Shown piece after piece: positions 1 through 11,426 of a stretch of DNA of 64,000 nt (position 1 is the stretch's first letter; each line of letters opens with the position of its first letter). Source of the stretch: Amaranthus tricolor (Eukaryota; Streptophyta; Magnoliopsida; Caryophyllales; Amaranthaceae); NCBI RefSeq assembly GCF_026212465.1, contig NC_080056.1, positions 6,098,017-6,162,016 of the forward strand. The letters are read 5' to 3'. Below the pieces are notes generated by a model. The model had not been told where the DNA came from and did no database searches. It was given only the letters and a program-made list of their open reading frames with translations. Made by a program: the position numbers and the translations under genes.

Positions 1-3000
1 AATGACGTGGTTTCCGCCTGTACAGTTGGGATAACTAGTTTCAAAAAATCATTTCTCCTACGTAAATACTATTCTTCATTGCTTTATCACTTTGAGCAGG
101 CTTATTTCTTAAAGAAAAAAGCACCAGAAGTTTCCATCACTGGTACAATAGCTTAATCATAAGCTACCTTGACTATCATGTTTTTTCCTGTCAAATTCCT
201 TACAAATCTCTATTTAATCGTGCTGCTTAGAGGCTGCAAAACAAATTGCGGTTATTGGATCCAACAAGCAAGCTACCTTGAAATGCAATGAGGGATCTGC
301 CGCCAATAGTCATTTTCAAGGTATGTTGAACAATGGAAGGCTTCTGATGTTGTCTATAGACCTGTTGTTTTTTACTATATATAGACTAGTCATATACTCA
401 TATTTACTCTCCGTGTTGAATGTAAATGTATACCTTTGAACTGCGATCTGAGGCCAAGAAGAATATTGTCTTGCATAAGTGATTTCTTTATCAAAATTGA
501 CCGTAGTGAGCGCTGTCATGATTCACTAATTTCCTTGCGAATCGTGAATAAAAAAAGCGAATTATAGTTGGTTTTAGGCTATTTTAGGGTCATTTTGAGC
601 GAATAGTGAATTCAAAAAGCGAATTAACATGAGAATTATGTTACACTGTAGTGAGCAATGGATTCGTTCTAGAAATTGTGGTTATCAACAAAGTAGTTTT
701 TAGGTGTTCTTTGCCTAGGCAGATGAAGCTGCAAAAGCTATATTTTTTTATTAGCAGTGGTATATAGATATAACTAACTGAGAGGTGCTTCGTAGTGATT
801 TTCCTTCAGTTTAGTTGTTTCCTGTTGCTACCCTTTGTTCTTTTGGCAATAATCTTATTGTGCGCAAATCTTTGCATAATGCAATTTTTCCCGCACAATT
901 ATTGTAGCACACTTGGTTATTGAGTTGATGAAGCCCCATTAATCATTAGAGATAACTTTTAATAGCTTATGAGGCAACTCATTGGGACAGAGGGAGCATT
1001 TGATACCCCAACGCCAAAATTTTAGGTGCTTTCCTCACTAATTCCTTCTACATATCTCCACATTTACTTTCTTTTACCCATGCTATTGTCCCTTCCAATG
1101 CAAGTTTCCCCCTTTGGAGCAAACCTATATGGACAGAGGAGCACTTAATACATATTTACTTTTGGAAGAAGGAAAAGATGATTGATTTCAAAATCGGAGA
1201 AATTTGAAATGATGAAGCATTACCCGTTACTATTCCTAAGCAAGAAGTCACCAGTGTTTGAAGTGTTTTTCCTGTTTGTTTTTATGTTATAATTCATAAT
1301 TGTGCTCATTATTGTTCTATCATCGTCCATTTTTTATCATAAAACTTTAAAGCAACTCTTATCAGTGCCCAATTGTCGGAGCTAGACAATTTAAGCCGGA
1401 GTTGAATATCGCTTCTATATCATTTATCATCAAGGTGCATTTATTACCAACTAATGAGGATACAGATAATTTGATTGCTAAACTTGTCATTAGTTCCATG
1501 AGTATGCTCGGTGTGCATGCCACATTACAGTTTACCTTATGAGATGCTAGATAAATGATCTTAGTGTCCTAGATCTAGTACACAACAAACATGATCGATA
1601 GAGTGAAATGTGAATTAGCTATGTGCAACTTTTGTATTTGTAATTTTTTTTATCGAGAATGTACTCAATGACTAAATTCTGTGCCTTTTGTTTTGTGTAG
1701 CATGTGTCCAAATACAGCGGGAAACTACTTTGGTTGGAGTTATCGATGAAAAGTTGGATAATGGATATGTTGTGTCTGTGAACATGGGTTCTGATCTCCT
1801 GAAAGGCATCTTGTATCACATTCCAGACAAACCACCACCTGCTTGGAGTCCAAATCTTGGTATATCGCGGCGAAGGAAGCGGAAAAAGTCCCACCTGTCA
1901 CTAGTGGAATATGCTACTTTAAACCCGATGCCTCAAGGACAAGAAAAGTCCTTTAGCAACGTTGGACATACATGGAATCCATTATCAAAACCCGAGATGC
2001 AGGTATGACAATTAAGAACCTTGGCTGTTTTGTGCAGTTAATGGGTTGTAAAATTGCTCCTTGTTGGCAAATTTGCTAAACTTGGGGCTTTCTTGGAATG
2101 GGAATAAGTATTAGAGAAATAAAGTTAAGAGGTTAAAACAAGGAGAAAAATTGCAAAGGGGAAAGGAAAAATTACCAAAAAGTACCTAATAAAATTTTTT
2201 TTCCAAAAAGTACCTAACTAACCACTTCCGTTAGTTGACTGTCATCTTTTTGCATTCACTCGTGAATGACTTGCACATGAGCTTGTTAATTGCTTTATTT
2301 CCCACCAAATATTTGAGCTCCTCTCACTCCTTCACCCTTCCGTCCTCTTCTTACACTGTTTATAATTTTAAATCGAAATATTGAAACTTAAATCAACTAC
2401 AACAAAGGGCATTTAATTGGGAGTCAAACCAAAAGATAACGGTCAACTAACAATAGTCGTTAATTGGTACTTTTTGGAAAAGAGAAAATTTTGATAGGTA
2501 TTTTTTGGCAAAACATTTTTTATTGGGTATTTTTTGGGAAAAAAAACTATTAGGTACTTTTTGGTAATTTTTCCAAGGGGAAATAATGGTTTTGATATGA
2601 GAGCAAAGGATATGAAAGATTTAGACTTACAAATTGAGATGGTAGAAATACAAAACGAATCGAGGAAGAAAAACCATGTGAACGACTATTAGAACTGATA
2701 CATTGTTTCATGTCGCCGTATCCAATCTTTTAAGATCAGTTCTGACATTGTTGTTGTTGTTTGAATTTATTTCCCCTTAAATATTTACCTCCATTTCAAG
2801 CATGTCCCTTAGTGGTATGCATTTGATTGACTACAGAGTTGCTTTAACTATTTCAGTGGTAAAAGTTTAGATTTCTACAACTGATAAGTAGACTGCATGT
2901 TGAGAAACTTGCATATATAAATTGTAATAGGCCCGAGCTAATGACCGTTTTTTCGAAGGAAGTACAGTGAGATAGATCTGTTTTGATTTTAAAATCGATT

Positions 3001-3531
3001 GAAAAAAATTCGATTTATTTAAGATTGAAAAGTTTTGCAAAAGTGAAGTTTCATCTTAGGCATCCAAAAAAAGCTCCTTAGAAGGACTAATAGATGATTT
3101 CCAATAACCGAGCTCCCCGTCAGTTGTAACCCTCCTGAAACAACTCGATAAAAAAAAAATGCATGCATGATATTTAGAAATTTTTGGGTCACCAGGTCGG
3201 GCTTCATGTCGTTTTTGGGTCTAGTGCATACCTTGTAGACATAACTAGGTTTCCTTTTTCATGCTCAGGTACTTTTTTGGTCACTTCGGGTCATCTTCGG
3301 GTAGGGTCTTAAGTCTTAACCGCTGTTGACGGCTGCACACTTTTATTTGTAATGCTAGTTTTCTGACTAAACTTGTTATAGTCCTTTCATGCTTTTTTGG
3401 GCCTTGGCTGGTGCTGTCTCAGAATTATTTGATTTTGCGAGTAATCTTTGCAGATTCATCAAAACGGAGGAGTAGCGAATAAGGAGTCTGAGCGTGCTGA
3501 AGTTGTAAACCCAGCTAGTAATTTACTATAA
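1..3531 (+). CDS. ARID-HMG DNA-binding protein, 3' part (HMGB9/15-like), HMG box eroded
   Basis: Partial gene entering from the left edge. Exons inferred at 1-142, 231-320, 1701-2002 and 3454-3531; each junction has GT/AG ends and the phases fit (1 nt + 2 nt at the first two junctions, phase 0 at the last). The first exon encodes the C-terminal helices of an ARID domain (SFLLRKYYSSLLYHFEQAYF). The third encodes the conserved linker seen in plant ARID-HMG proteins (GVIDEKLDNGYVVSV...LKGILYHIP) followed by a basic RRRKRKKS patch. The remaining ~60 residues align only loosely to the HMG box (WNPLSKPEM corresponds to the W-x-x-L-x-x-x-E of helix 2); the start of the box with its aromatic and proline residues is missing, and the protein stops soon afterwards. 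Family members are nuclear and bind AT-rich DNA. This copy may bind through the ARID alone or be a decaying paralog. ARID N-terminus and start lie outside the window. Confidence 0.8.
512..648. mobile_element. Short hAT-type MITE in intron of the ARID-HMG gene
   Basis: A 137-bp element flanked by a perfect 8-bp direct repeat TAGTGAGC (504-511 and 649-656). Its right end, read in reverse, starts CAGTGTAACAT, and the interior (GAATTCACTATTCGCTC, AAAATAGCC) is shared with the copy at 30202-30299 in the opposite orientation. The 8-bp duplication and CAGTG end fit the hAT superfamily. It has no coding capacity. Confidence 0.7.
2165..2574. mobile_element. Mutator-like MITE with 9-bp target duplication
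   Basis: A 410-bp element with long terminal inverted repeats: the left end begins GGAAAAATTACCAAAAAG and the right end finishes with its exact reverse complement. The motif AAAAAGTACCTA recurs inside both arms. The flanks carry a perfect 9-bp direct repeat AAGGGGAAA (2156-2164 and 2575-2583), as expected for Mutator-type transposition. It sits in the intron between the last two exons of the ARID-HMG gene and encodes nothing. Confidence 0.85.
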
Positions 3532-4463
3532 GTCTGCTTAGGCGATTACTGATTAACTATATGCGTAAACGTATCTGAGTATTAGTGCAGTAGTAACACC
3601 TTTCCGTGATCACCTCAATACTGATAATGAAGACTTATAGGAATCTTGGATCTTTTGAGATCGTCTTCTTTTGTAGGAGAGTTGTATGAAATACTGATTT
3701 TGTAGTTTAGTGTAGTCGTGTATGCACATTTGACGAGTTCGTAGTTAGTTGTAACTCAAAAAAGTGTTTGTTGATTGTCGCATTGTGCTACTAGAGCGTT
3801 GCTTTGCCATGAGTTGTGCACCTATTGGAGCGTTGTTTTGCCGTAACTAGTGCACCTAATGGAGTGTTGCTTAACCGTGAGTTTTGCACCTAATCATGGG
3901 TAAATAAGCTGTCGAGGCTTCCAAAATTAAACCGCTCTCAAACATGTGTTTAATAATTTTTCATTACTATTTAATAACACATTTATCGAATAGTTCTTAC
4001 AAAATAATGTAGCATTAAATTTCCGGTGGTGAATTGTCTTTAGAGTCGGAAGGGTCTCGACTCCTAAAAATTTTTGGGTCATTTTATAAAATCAAAAAAT
4101 TGTGTAAATTTTTAAAAAATGTAGTTCTGTAGTTAAGAGTATAATTTTTAAACAAGAGATTGAGAATTTAATTACGGCCAACAGGTGGTTAGATTATATT
4201 CTTTGTAAAGTAAAGTTTTCATATTGTCTAACTCTCACAAATATTTCCTTTATTAATTGTTCTCATTACAACAAATATGCCAATATTGGTCAACAATCTG
4301 AAGCTGGTGTAGATAGATTTAATCTAAACTGATCTGAAACTATGAGTGACCTACAGGAAAAAGAACAAAAGAATATTGAATTCTAATTGAAAACTAAACC
4401 CATAAGACTAGAAAATGAAAAATAATCTACCAAGAACAGCCTGTTTTTTCCATTGAAATTAGA
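3532..4463. other. Intergenic region between convergent ARID-HMG and TFIIS genes
   Basis: The two flanking genes end toward each other, so this stretch holds both 3' UTRs and terminators. The only structure I see is the short tandem repeat at 3795-3898. Confidence 0.6.
3795..3898. repeat. Three-copy 34-bp tandem repeat
   Basis: Three imperfect units of about 34 bp, at 3795-3828, 3829-3862 and 3863-3898. Each starts AG(C/T)GTTG(C/T)TT and ends GCACCTA(T/A)T. It lies about 260 bp beyond the stop codon of the ARID-HMG gene, in or just past its 3' UTR. Confidence 0.8.
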
Positions 4464-6462
4464 TCAACAGAACTTCCAATGCTTATTGCAGTTTACACAA
4501 GTTACGAATGTCGTCATAGGTTCATCAGGACTCCGAGTTTGCATCTGGTAGTATGTGCACTTGCGCTGACCACATCGACCACATTTGAACTGATCAGTTG
4601 AGGCCTTCGGTGGACCACCAAGCTCACAATCAGTAAGAGCCTTCTTTTGAATCTGCTTGATCTCTAATTGTCGTTGATCACTAGCCATTTCTTCAGCTGT
4701 CAAGTTGATTATTCTTTCGGGTTTGATGTCTCCTAAAAGCACTTTCCTACGAAAATCTGGGTTTTTTGTATCCCTGATGTTAAATAAAATGCTTCGGTAT
4801 TTAAACTTCTGAGCACCCAACGAACCACCCCACATATCGAACAGAACAGACTCTACTGAAACAGCTACGCGTACAGGATCACAAGCAGCCACATTTTCTT
4901 TAATACTTCCATCTGCCTCTGTAACAACTTTGGATAACGCTTCTAAAAGAAGCTCTCGATTCCTATCACGAGTTGAATCACCACACTTGATCATGGAAGT
5001 CAACTTTGGCGGAGCTTGAGCAGCTAGCTTCTGGTGATCAACTCTCCTCTCCACCTCGACATTGTCTGCTGAACAATTGCCATTTTCTAGCTGTCTTTCA
5101 ACAGGACCTCTTTCGGTCTTGGCTAACTTCTGTGGTCTAGGCGAACCCAATTCAACTTTTAAATGTTTCCCCTGGGAGCTCTTTTTAACACTGTCCACAA
5201 TTGCTTCCTTTGAGCTATCAACATTTACAGGCTCAACTTTCTTCTGTGCTGTTTCTTCAATTATAATGTTTTTCCAAGTTTTAATCAAACCAGCAGCAAA
5301 ATTCCGAATTCTCCTTCTAGGATGTTTTGCAAGATATCGCATGTGCTTTCCAACCTGAAATTGTACATTCACTAGATAAGTTCATATAGAATACTCCGGA
5401 GAAAAATCAATGAAAAGAGTCATTTAGCTCATAGAGAGCCTCATCTACTCAGGGCCCCAGTAAATAGGGGACTCATATATTAACAAACTCCTTATTGTTC
5501 AATAGTCAAGTGGCTTAGCCGGTGATGGGTCTTCCTATGACATTGTTGGTACTTGGTAAATAGGCCCAATACTCTTTGCTCCACACCCCTGCATCTACTA
5601 CTATATGGCATTTTTCAGTATATAGAATGCCATTGAGAAACAGAAACTCAGTAATACACCAACTATCCATAACCATTGACGCCGTCTAATACTAACAACA
5701 AAAAGGGTTGTACAGCGAACATGACACTATTAGAGTTATAGAGAATATAAAGTGAGATAAATATTAGATGATTGGAGTTGCAGAGAGAAGAAACAAACTC
5801 CCTTATTATTGAAGGTAAAAGTCTATATTTATAGTACAAGCTATATTATAAATAAAATACTGAGTAAAATAGACAAAAAAAAAAAGAAATATCACAAATC
5901 AAATACAATGATATTTTTCTATATAAACAAAGATTACACATACATAATATATATATACAACTTAATAGAAGAATAATACTCTCTCCTATTCAGCCTAAAT
6001 ATTTCATTTGACTTTTCATACTTACCGAGGTAATATTTTAACCCTTAATATTTTAAATTATTCTTAACTAAAAATTATAAAAAGTTGATATTAATAATCC
6101 TTGTATTAAGACGAATCAAACAAGATCCCACGTGACTATGTTTTAACTTATAGATTAAGAGTAAAATACAAATTAAGAGTGATAAGTGAATAGTATCAAA
6201 AATCAAATGGGACATTTAGGTAATAGGAGGTAGTATATAATTTGATATCAATGAAGATACATATAATAGAGGTAAATCTGTTTGTTAAAAAGAAATGGAC
6301 CTGGGTAGAAACAAGTATCTGATAATTGACAGGGAAATCTTTAAGCTTCTTCAAGGCATCAAGGCAACAATTTTCCCCCTCGTCTGAAGCGTCATCTAAT
6401 GCTGCTACTGCATCAGCGGCCTTCTTGGCGGTCTCAAACAATAGCAATAACTCACTCTCCAT
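4464..6462 (-). CDS. TFIIS: Transcription elongation factor TFIIS
   Basis: Two exons, 6462-6301 and 5354-4464, joined in phase 0 to give 350 aa, close to the plant family length. TFIIS binds stalled RNA polymerase II and stimulates cleavage of the nascent RNA so that elongation can resume. Residues 1-~80 are the N-terminal LW/TFIIS-N domain (start MESELLLLFETAKKAAD, helix with VSTQVGKHMRYLAKHP). Residues ~185-300 are the central domain that contacts polymerase (RDRNRELLLEALSKV...KFKYRSILFNIRDTKNP). The C-terminus is a zinc ribbon with Cys pairs CGRC and CVNC, and the catalytic acidic hairpin TRSPDEPMTTF contains the essential Asp-Glu pair. Many plant copies have Ala where this one has Pro before the acidic pair. 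The first exon matches the family start exactly. The 946-bp intron holds a Stowaway-like MITE. Upstream, the gene is divergent from LSM6. Confidence 0.95.
5979..6233. mobile_element. Stowaway-like MITE in TFIIS intron
   Basis: A 255-bp element between TA dinucleotides (5977-5978, 6234-6235). The left end CTCTCTCCTATT pairs with the right end AATAGGAGGTAG, and the inverted similarity extends inward (CCTAAAT...CATTTGA against CAAATGGGACATTTAGG). TA target site and CTCC-type ends are the Stowaway (Tc1/Mariner) signature. Confidence 0.65.
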
Positions 6463-7790
6463 TAATCCAGATTATTGTCTTTTTCTAAATAAGCTGAGGG
6501 TTTCTTCTTCTTCTATTGATGATTGAAAACTCAGACAAATGTTCTTAGCATCAAAACCAACAACTGCAATCACTGAAAGAAACACAAATATATGATAAAC
6601 ATTAAGGGGACACAAATATATTAACATTAATATCGAACGATCTCTCAAAGAAACCAAAGGACATTCAAAAATAATATTATTTCAAGATTGAAAAATTTAG
6701 AGAAACATGTTATGATGGTAAAAGTAGAGGAAAAAATTAAGTCGTAATTTTAAGAACAATTATATCCATTTTGATGAAAATTTATACTATATCTCTATGA
6801 ATTTAGAGAAACATGTTATGATGGTAAAAGTAGAGAAACGTTTTCATCCACAGATCTGAATTTTTTTCAAATATACGTAAAATTTGGTCGTCAAAAGTTG
6901 TGATAAGGTAATTTTCTATAAATTTATTGATCGCTATGTTAATTTAGGGTTTATTTATGGTGGATTGCAGGATGGTGAAAGGCATAGGATGGAGAAACAG
7001 GATGGATCAACAAGATAAGTATATGATTACGAACTCCAGGACGATGCAGAACCATGCGAAAGAGAATGAGAAGGAGGCATAGGACGAAAATGGAGGTCTC
7101 AGGTGTTTTGCCTCGATTTATATAGAAGCAGCTTCAAACAATCAAACCCAAGAAGGCTTTTATTTGGAGCCGTTTTCTTTAAAGTTTGAGGGTTTTTTTT
7201 AAAGAAATGGTAGTTACTTGTTGTTCATGTGGTAGATTATTTTATTTAATTTGCTTAGTGAATCTAATCTTTTAATTATTGCGTTTTACAGGCAAAATAT
7301 TAATCATCATAAATACTTTTTTATAAAAAAATTTTTATAAAAAAGAGGTCACGATCATCCTTATGACATATTTTTGAAAAATTTGTTCAAAACGAGTTTA
7401 ATAAAAAAACTTAATCATTTATCAATTATATGGAAAAAGGTGAAAGCTCGGACTTACCATTCAGATTAGAGAAAAAGTTTGTCTACTATATGAAAAAATC
7501 AGAATTATCATATGAAATTATAATTTAGAGTTTTTACGAATTACAATTTCAAAGTATTTTTATATAGTACAACTTTTAATTTACCAAACTGAACAACCAA
7601 GTCATTAAATTGTCTCCAAATTTATATAATAAACCTATTTCTCTAATTAATCATTTAAAATCATAAATAATGTTTACTTCATGATGTACATCAAACCAGT
7701 CTACTAGTCTTCATTTGAGAATTTGTGGGCAATTTTAGGGTTTAAAACTTTTTGTGGATTACCCAGTTGAAAGTCTAGGGTTTTTGGCGG
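6463..7790. promoter_or_regulatory. Divergent promoter region between TFIIS and LSM6
   Basis: About 1.3 kb separates the TFIIS start codon (- strand) from the inferred LSM6 leader (+ strand), so both promoters must be here or overlap. It contains no convincing ORF. A short duplicated segment (AGAGAAACATGTTATGATGG, near 6700 and 6806) is the only internal repeat I noticed. No TATA box could be assigned with confidence. Confidence 0.45.
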
Positions 7791-8040
7791 GTTGTACTTT
7801 TCTCTCCTTTCTTCACAAGAATCTCCAATTTTCTCTCCAATTGGCTTCAACGATTTCGCAGTTTACAATCAGGTAATGCTTTTGGATTTCCTTCTGCAAT
7901 TCCCATATTGCATAAATTTCATCTCAATTCCAACGAATGAGTACATCTGCCAATTTAAATTTGACGTTTCGTTTTACAAACCCTAATTTCTTACTTTCAT
8001 ATTGTTGATATACAGCTAAGCTTAATTGTGAGAATAAGAG
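7791..8040 (+). promoter_or_regulatory. LSM6 5' UTR with a leader intron (inferred)
   Basis: A pyrimidine-rich leader (CTCTCCTTTCTTCAC...) reaches a donor-like CAATCAG/GTAATG near 7871. An acceptor-like TATACAG near 8014 lies just before the start codon at 8041. This pattern suggests a 5' UTR intron of about 140 bp. No transcript data are available here, so the exact ends are inferred. Confidence 0.45.
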
Positions 8041-10850
8041 ATGAGTACTGGAGGTGAAAAAGGATCGTCTAACACCAAAACCCCTGCTGATTTTCTTAAA
8101 TCCATTCGAGGTCGCCCTGTTGTTGTTAAACTCAATTCGGGTGTTGATTATCGTGGTAATTACCCTATTTTACCTTCTTTTATCTATTTTTGTATGAGAA
8201 TATCTATTTGTGTATTAATTTCTTCCCGGGTTAAAAGATAATATGAAAGATCTAGACAATGCTTATGGAATGTCCATGAAGCTCACATTTTAAGAGATAC
8301 TTTGTACAAGCTTGTAGAATGATATAGAGAAAATCTTAGTGTAGAAAAATGCTAGAAGTATTGAACATAGTGCTTACATCGACATTGTAAACACTATAAA
8401 TAGAATTCCAAGTACCAAAAGTGTAGTGGAGTAGCCAAATCAACATAAAAGGCTATCCTACAAAATATTAATAATAGTGAGACATGAGCTCACTGCACAA
8501 AAAAATTAGAGTGTTGTGAGAGTAAAGTGAGACGCGAGCTCAGGAATGTGCTGCAATGTCTGTTTATGTTGATTGTTTCAGCGTTGGTAATTTTGTAAGT
8601 AGAAAAACTATAGCCTTCTGATTTTGTTGATAGATTAGGGTTTATGGGTTTCAGTTTGACTACGGTAAGACTGAAGAGCGTAGATTTGGGTTCAATTTCT
8701 TGGGTATAATAGGGCAGAGGGGTCAATACATTTCTTTAATTACTACTGAAATAAAGAATGGAGACACCTATGTCAAAAAAAAAAGAATGGAGGACACTTG
8801 GCCAGGCTGCAACTCTTTTCCATCAGACTTCATTTGATGTGAACAGCAGTCTCTAGCTTCAACTTATGCGTCTTCAGCTCTAAGATTATAGAGAAATCCA
8901 TTTACCTTTATATCCAAAAATAGTGGTGCTCTGCTTTCAAACTATATCTAGTCCATGCTCCAAAAGTATTTTAGTCTTTAGAATCCCTCATTTTTTTTAT
9001 AACACTCAGGTTTACTTTGGTGATTTGGGGAGCTTCCCCGAGAATTTTTGATTTTCCTGTTCGCTACCACAAGCAATAATAAATTGGATGAAAGTTTCCA
9101 AATCTCTCCAATGTATGATAGTTAAAATTTTGTGGATTTTCTATAGGATTTAGGACCAGATGTGCCATAGGAGTAATTTGTTAACAATAAAACTGCCACT
9201 CCTTGCCAGAATTGATCCCCGCACACATCAAATTATCATAGTCATGCGTACGTCTCTCTTCTCGATACCTGTATGCTTGGATGAGAAAAACCAATACCTT
9301 GGAGGTTTAAGGTATAGGTTTAAAATGATTTATTCCTCAAAGGCTTAAACAATCTGCTTTACTGGGTTTAATATTCTGAAGTCTGAACCCATACCTAATG
9401 CCTAAAGCAATTTAGGTTAAATTAGTATTTATGAGTAAGAAAACCATGTGGACTTATAATTATGTACTTAGTTCAATAGGTACTTTTGTTATGCTAGGAT
9501 GTTAACAGGGGCATATGGAAAGTCTTTTGACCTAAATTCTAAAACTAAATTTGTTACTGATAAATGTGCATTTGTGATTATGTAGCTTTCTAGACAAAGC
9601 TATTATTAGTTTTCTAAAAAAGCTTGCAATAGTATGTCTGTGTAAAAAGGGGATATAGTATCTTTTTGTTGGCTTGCTTTGAACTCTAGAAGGTTCATGA
9701 TCTGATGGGTTTTACCATTAAAATGTCATCGGTATTGAATAAACTTTTACTTTACTGGAAACATATGACTGGGGTATAAACCAACAGGGACTGTAAGCCA
9801 AAGAAAAAAAAAATGAATAATAAGAGCAGTTGATATCTCTACAGATATCTCAAATCTTAACTTTATTGGTGGCACTACATTCTAGATTGAGGAATTTGTG
9901 TTTTGTGGTTGTGTGTAATTCAACTTTGTACTATCTATTTGAGTAGGTTATAGCTAAATTATTATTGTTGAAACTAGAAAAAGAGTTAAGGTGGCATAAT
10001 GAGATCATGATGCTTGTTTTTTCTTACATTCGGTGAAGCTGGTAAGATTTGATAAAAAACTATCATGCACTGAAGTCTGAACTGGTCATAGTAATATATC
10101 TTAACTTGAGAGCCCCTTAATACTTGTGCTGAATCTTTGAGATCTGCATCAAGTAGCTTGCAATACTGGCTTGTTCGTGCTTTGAAATCTGCAATTCAAA
10201 TATCTTAGGGCGTAGTTGTTTTTTTGTTGGTTTGCTTCAAGCTTTTTCTCCTTGTGAGTTAATTTTTTTACTGATGAAGTGACAATGACATACTAGTAAA
10301 TTCACAAGGATGGAGGGAGTATTTGTGCATTGATATTTAGTTGATGGACTTTTTTACTACCAACAGAGTGATATTGGTCGTATCATTCTATTTTTAATAG
10401 TTTTTAAAAATATTAGTTGGAGTACAAAAATTGGGCGCACTACATAGTTCTTGCGATGGTATGATGCCACAGCATGTATGCTGTTGGTCATTTCTCCTTT
10501 TTAATACGAAGCAGTGCTCTTTCCTAAATCTTGGGATACAATTTGGTGATAAACAATGTCTGATGTGAAGTAATTTGTGTCTGCAGGTATTTTAGCTTGT
10601 CTGGATGGATACATGAACATCGCAATGGAGCAAACGGAAGAGTACGTCAATGGACAGCTGAAAAATAAATACGGCGATGCATTCATTCGAGGAAACAATG
10701 GTAGATACTAGAAGCAGTTCTCTTTTCACAATTTTCATTTTTGCTGTTGTACTTGTAAATTTCATCTAATGCTTATTGTCTCCTTTTCTGTATGCATATG
10801 CAGTGCTTTATATCAGTACAACAAAGAGGGCACTTTCTGATGGCGCATAA
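8041..10850 (+). CDS. LSM6: U6 snRNA-associated Sm-like protein LSm6
   Basis: Three exons, 8041-8155, 10587-10700 and 10804-10850, encode 91 aa with phases 1 and 1; total length and sequence fit plant LSm6 closely. LSm6 is a subunit of the LSm2-8 ring that binds the 3' end of U6 snRNA in the nucleus and of the LSm1-7 ring that activates mRNA decapping in the cytoplasm. The Sm1 motif spans exons 1 and 2 (GRPVVVKLNSGVDYRG, then ILACLDGYMNIAMEQTEEY). The Sm2 motif spans exons 2 and 3 (FIRGNN, then VLYISTTKRAL). The first intron is 2.4 kb and I see no gene in it. The first codon follows a leader ending AATAAGAGATG and matches the family start. No alternative identity seems likely. Confidence 0.95.
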
Positions 10851-11426
10851 CTCTTGGGTCCGTTTGTTGCTGCATTTGAATGTGTAATTGGTAATTATCA
10901 CAAGTCGTAGACTTAAAAACGTTATAGATTGAGCCAGAGTGTTTTAACTGAACCCGTTTCCTTCCTATTTGATATTATTGTACGTATTACGTAACAAGCA
11001 CATTGGTATAGAGTGCAGTTAGCATCTTAGCCGTGAGCTGATTCGATTTTTTTTTGTTGTGACTGCTTTAATCCAATCTAGCGTGCCTGAAGATTGGGGA
11101 AAAGACATTGCTGATGAACTTGTTACTGAAATCCGCTTTTCCAGGTTGAGACTCGTTATTGATTCAATATGCTTACCTTTGCTTTATGGAGAGGAACATT
11201 GCTAGTCGGGTTCAATCGGGACCACTAGCCTGCAAAAATTGAAGTAGCTCCCCAAACTGATGTTACATTTTAGTAAAAGTGACAGCTGGAAATGATGTGA
11301 CATACAAATAAAACTTGTACCGACTTGCATATACACACATTAGATTTTTTATCAACATATCTCCAATTATCTCCATAAAAATAGCACAAAAAATCTTTGT
11401 AACATTTTAGAGAGAAAAAGAAAACA

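Noticed and set aside
1619..1894. Minus-strand frame over the ARID-HMG linker exon
   Set aside because: The plus strand encodes the conserved linker with fitting splice sites; this frame is a shadow.
7792..7986. Small frame upstream of LSM6
   Set aside because: It crosses an inferred leader intron and has no recognisable features; more likely 5' UTR.
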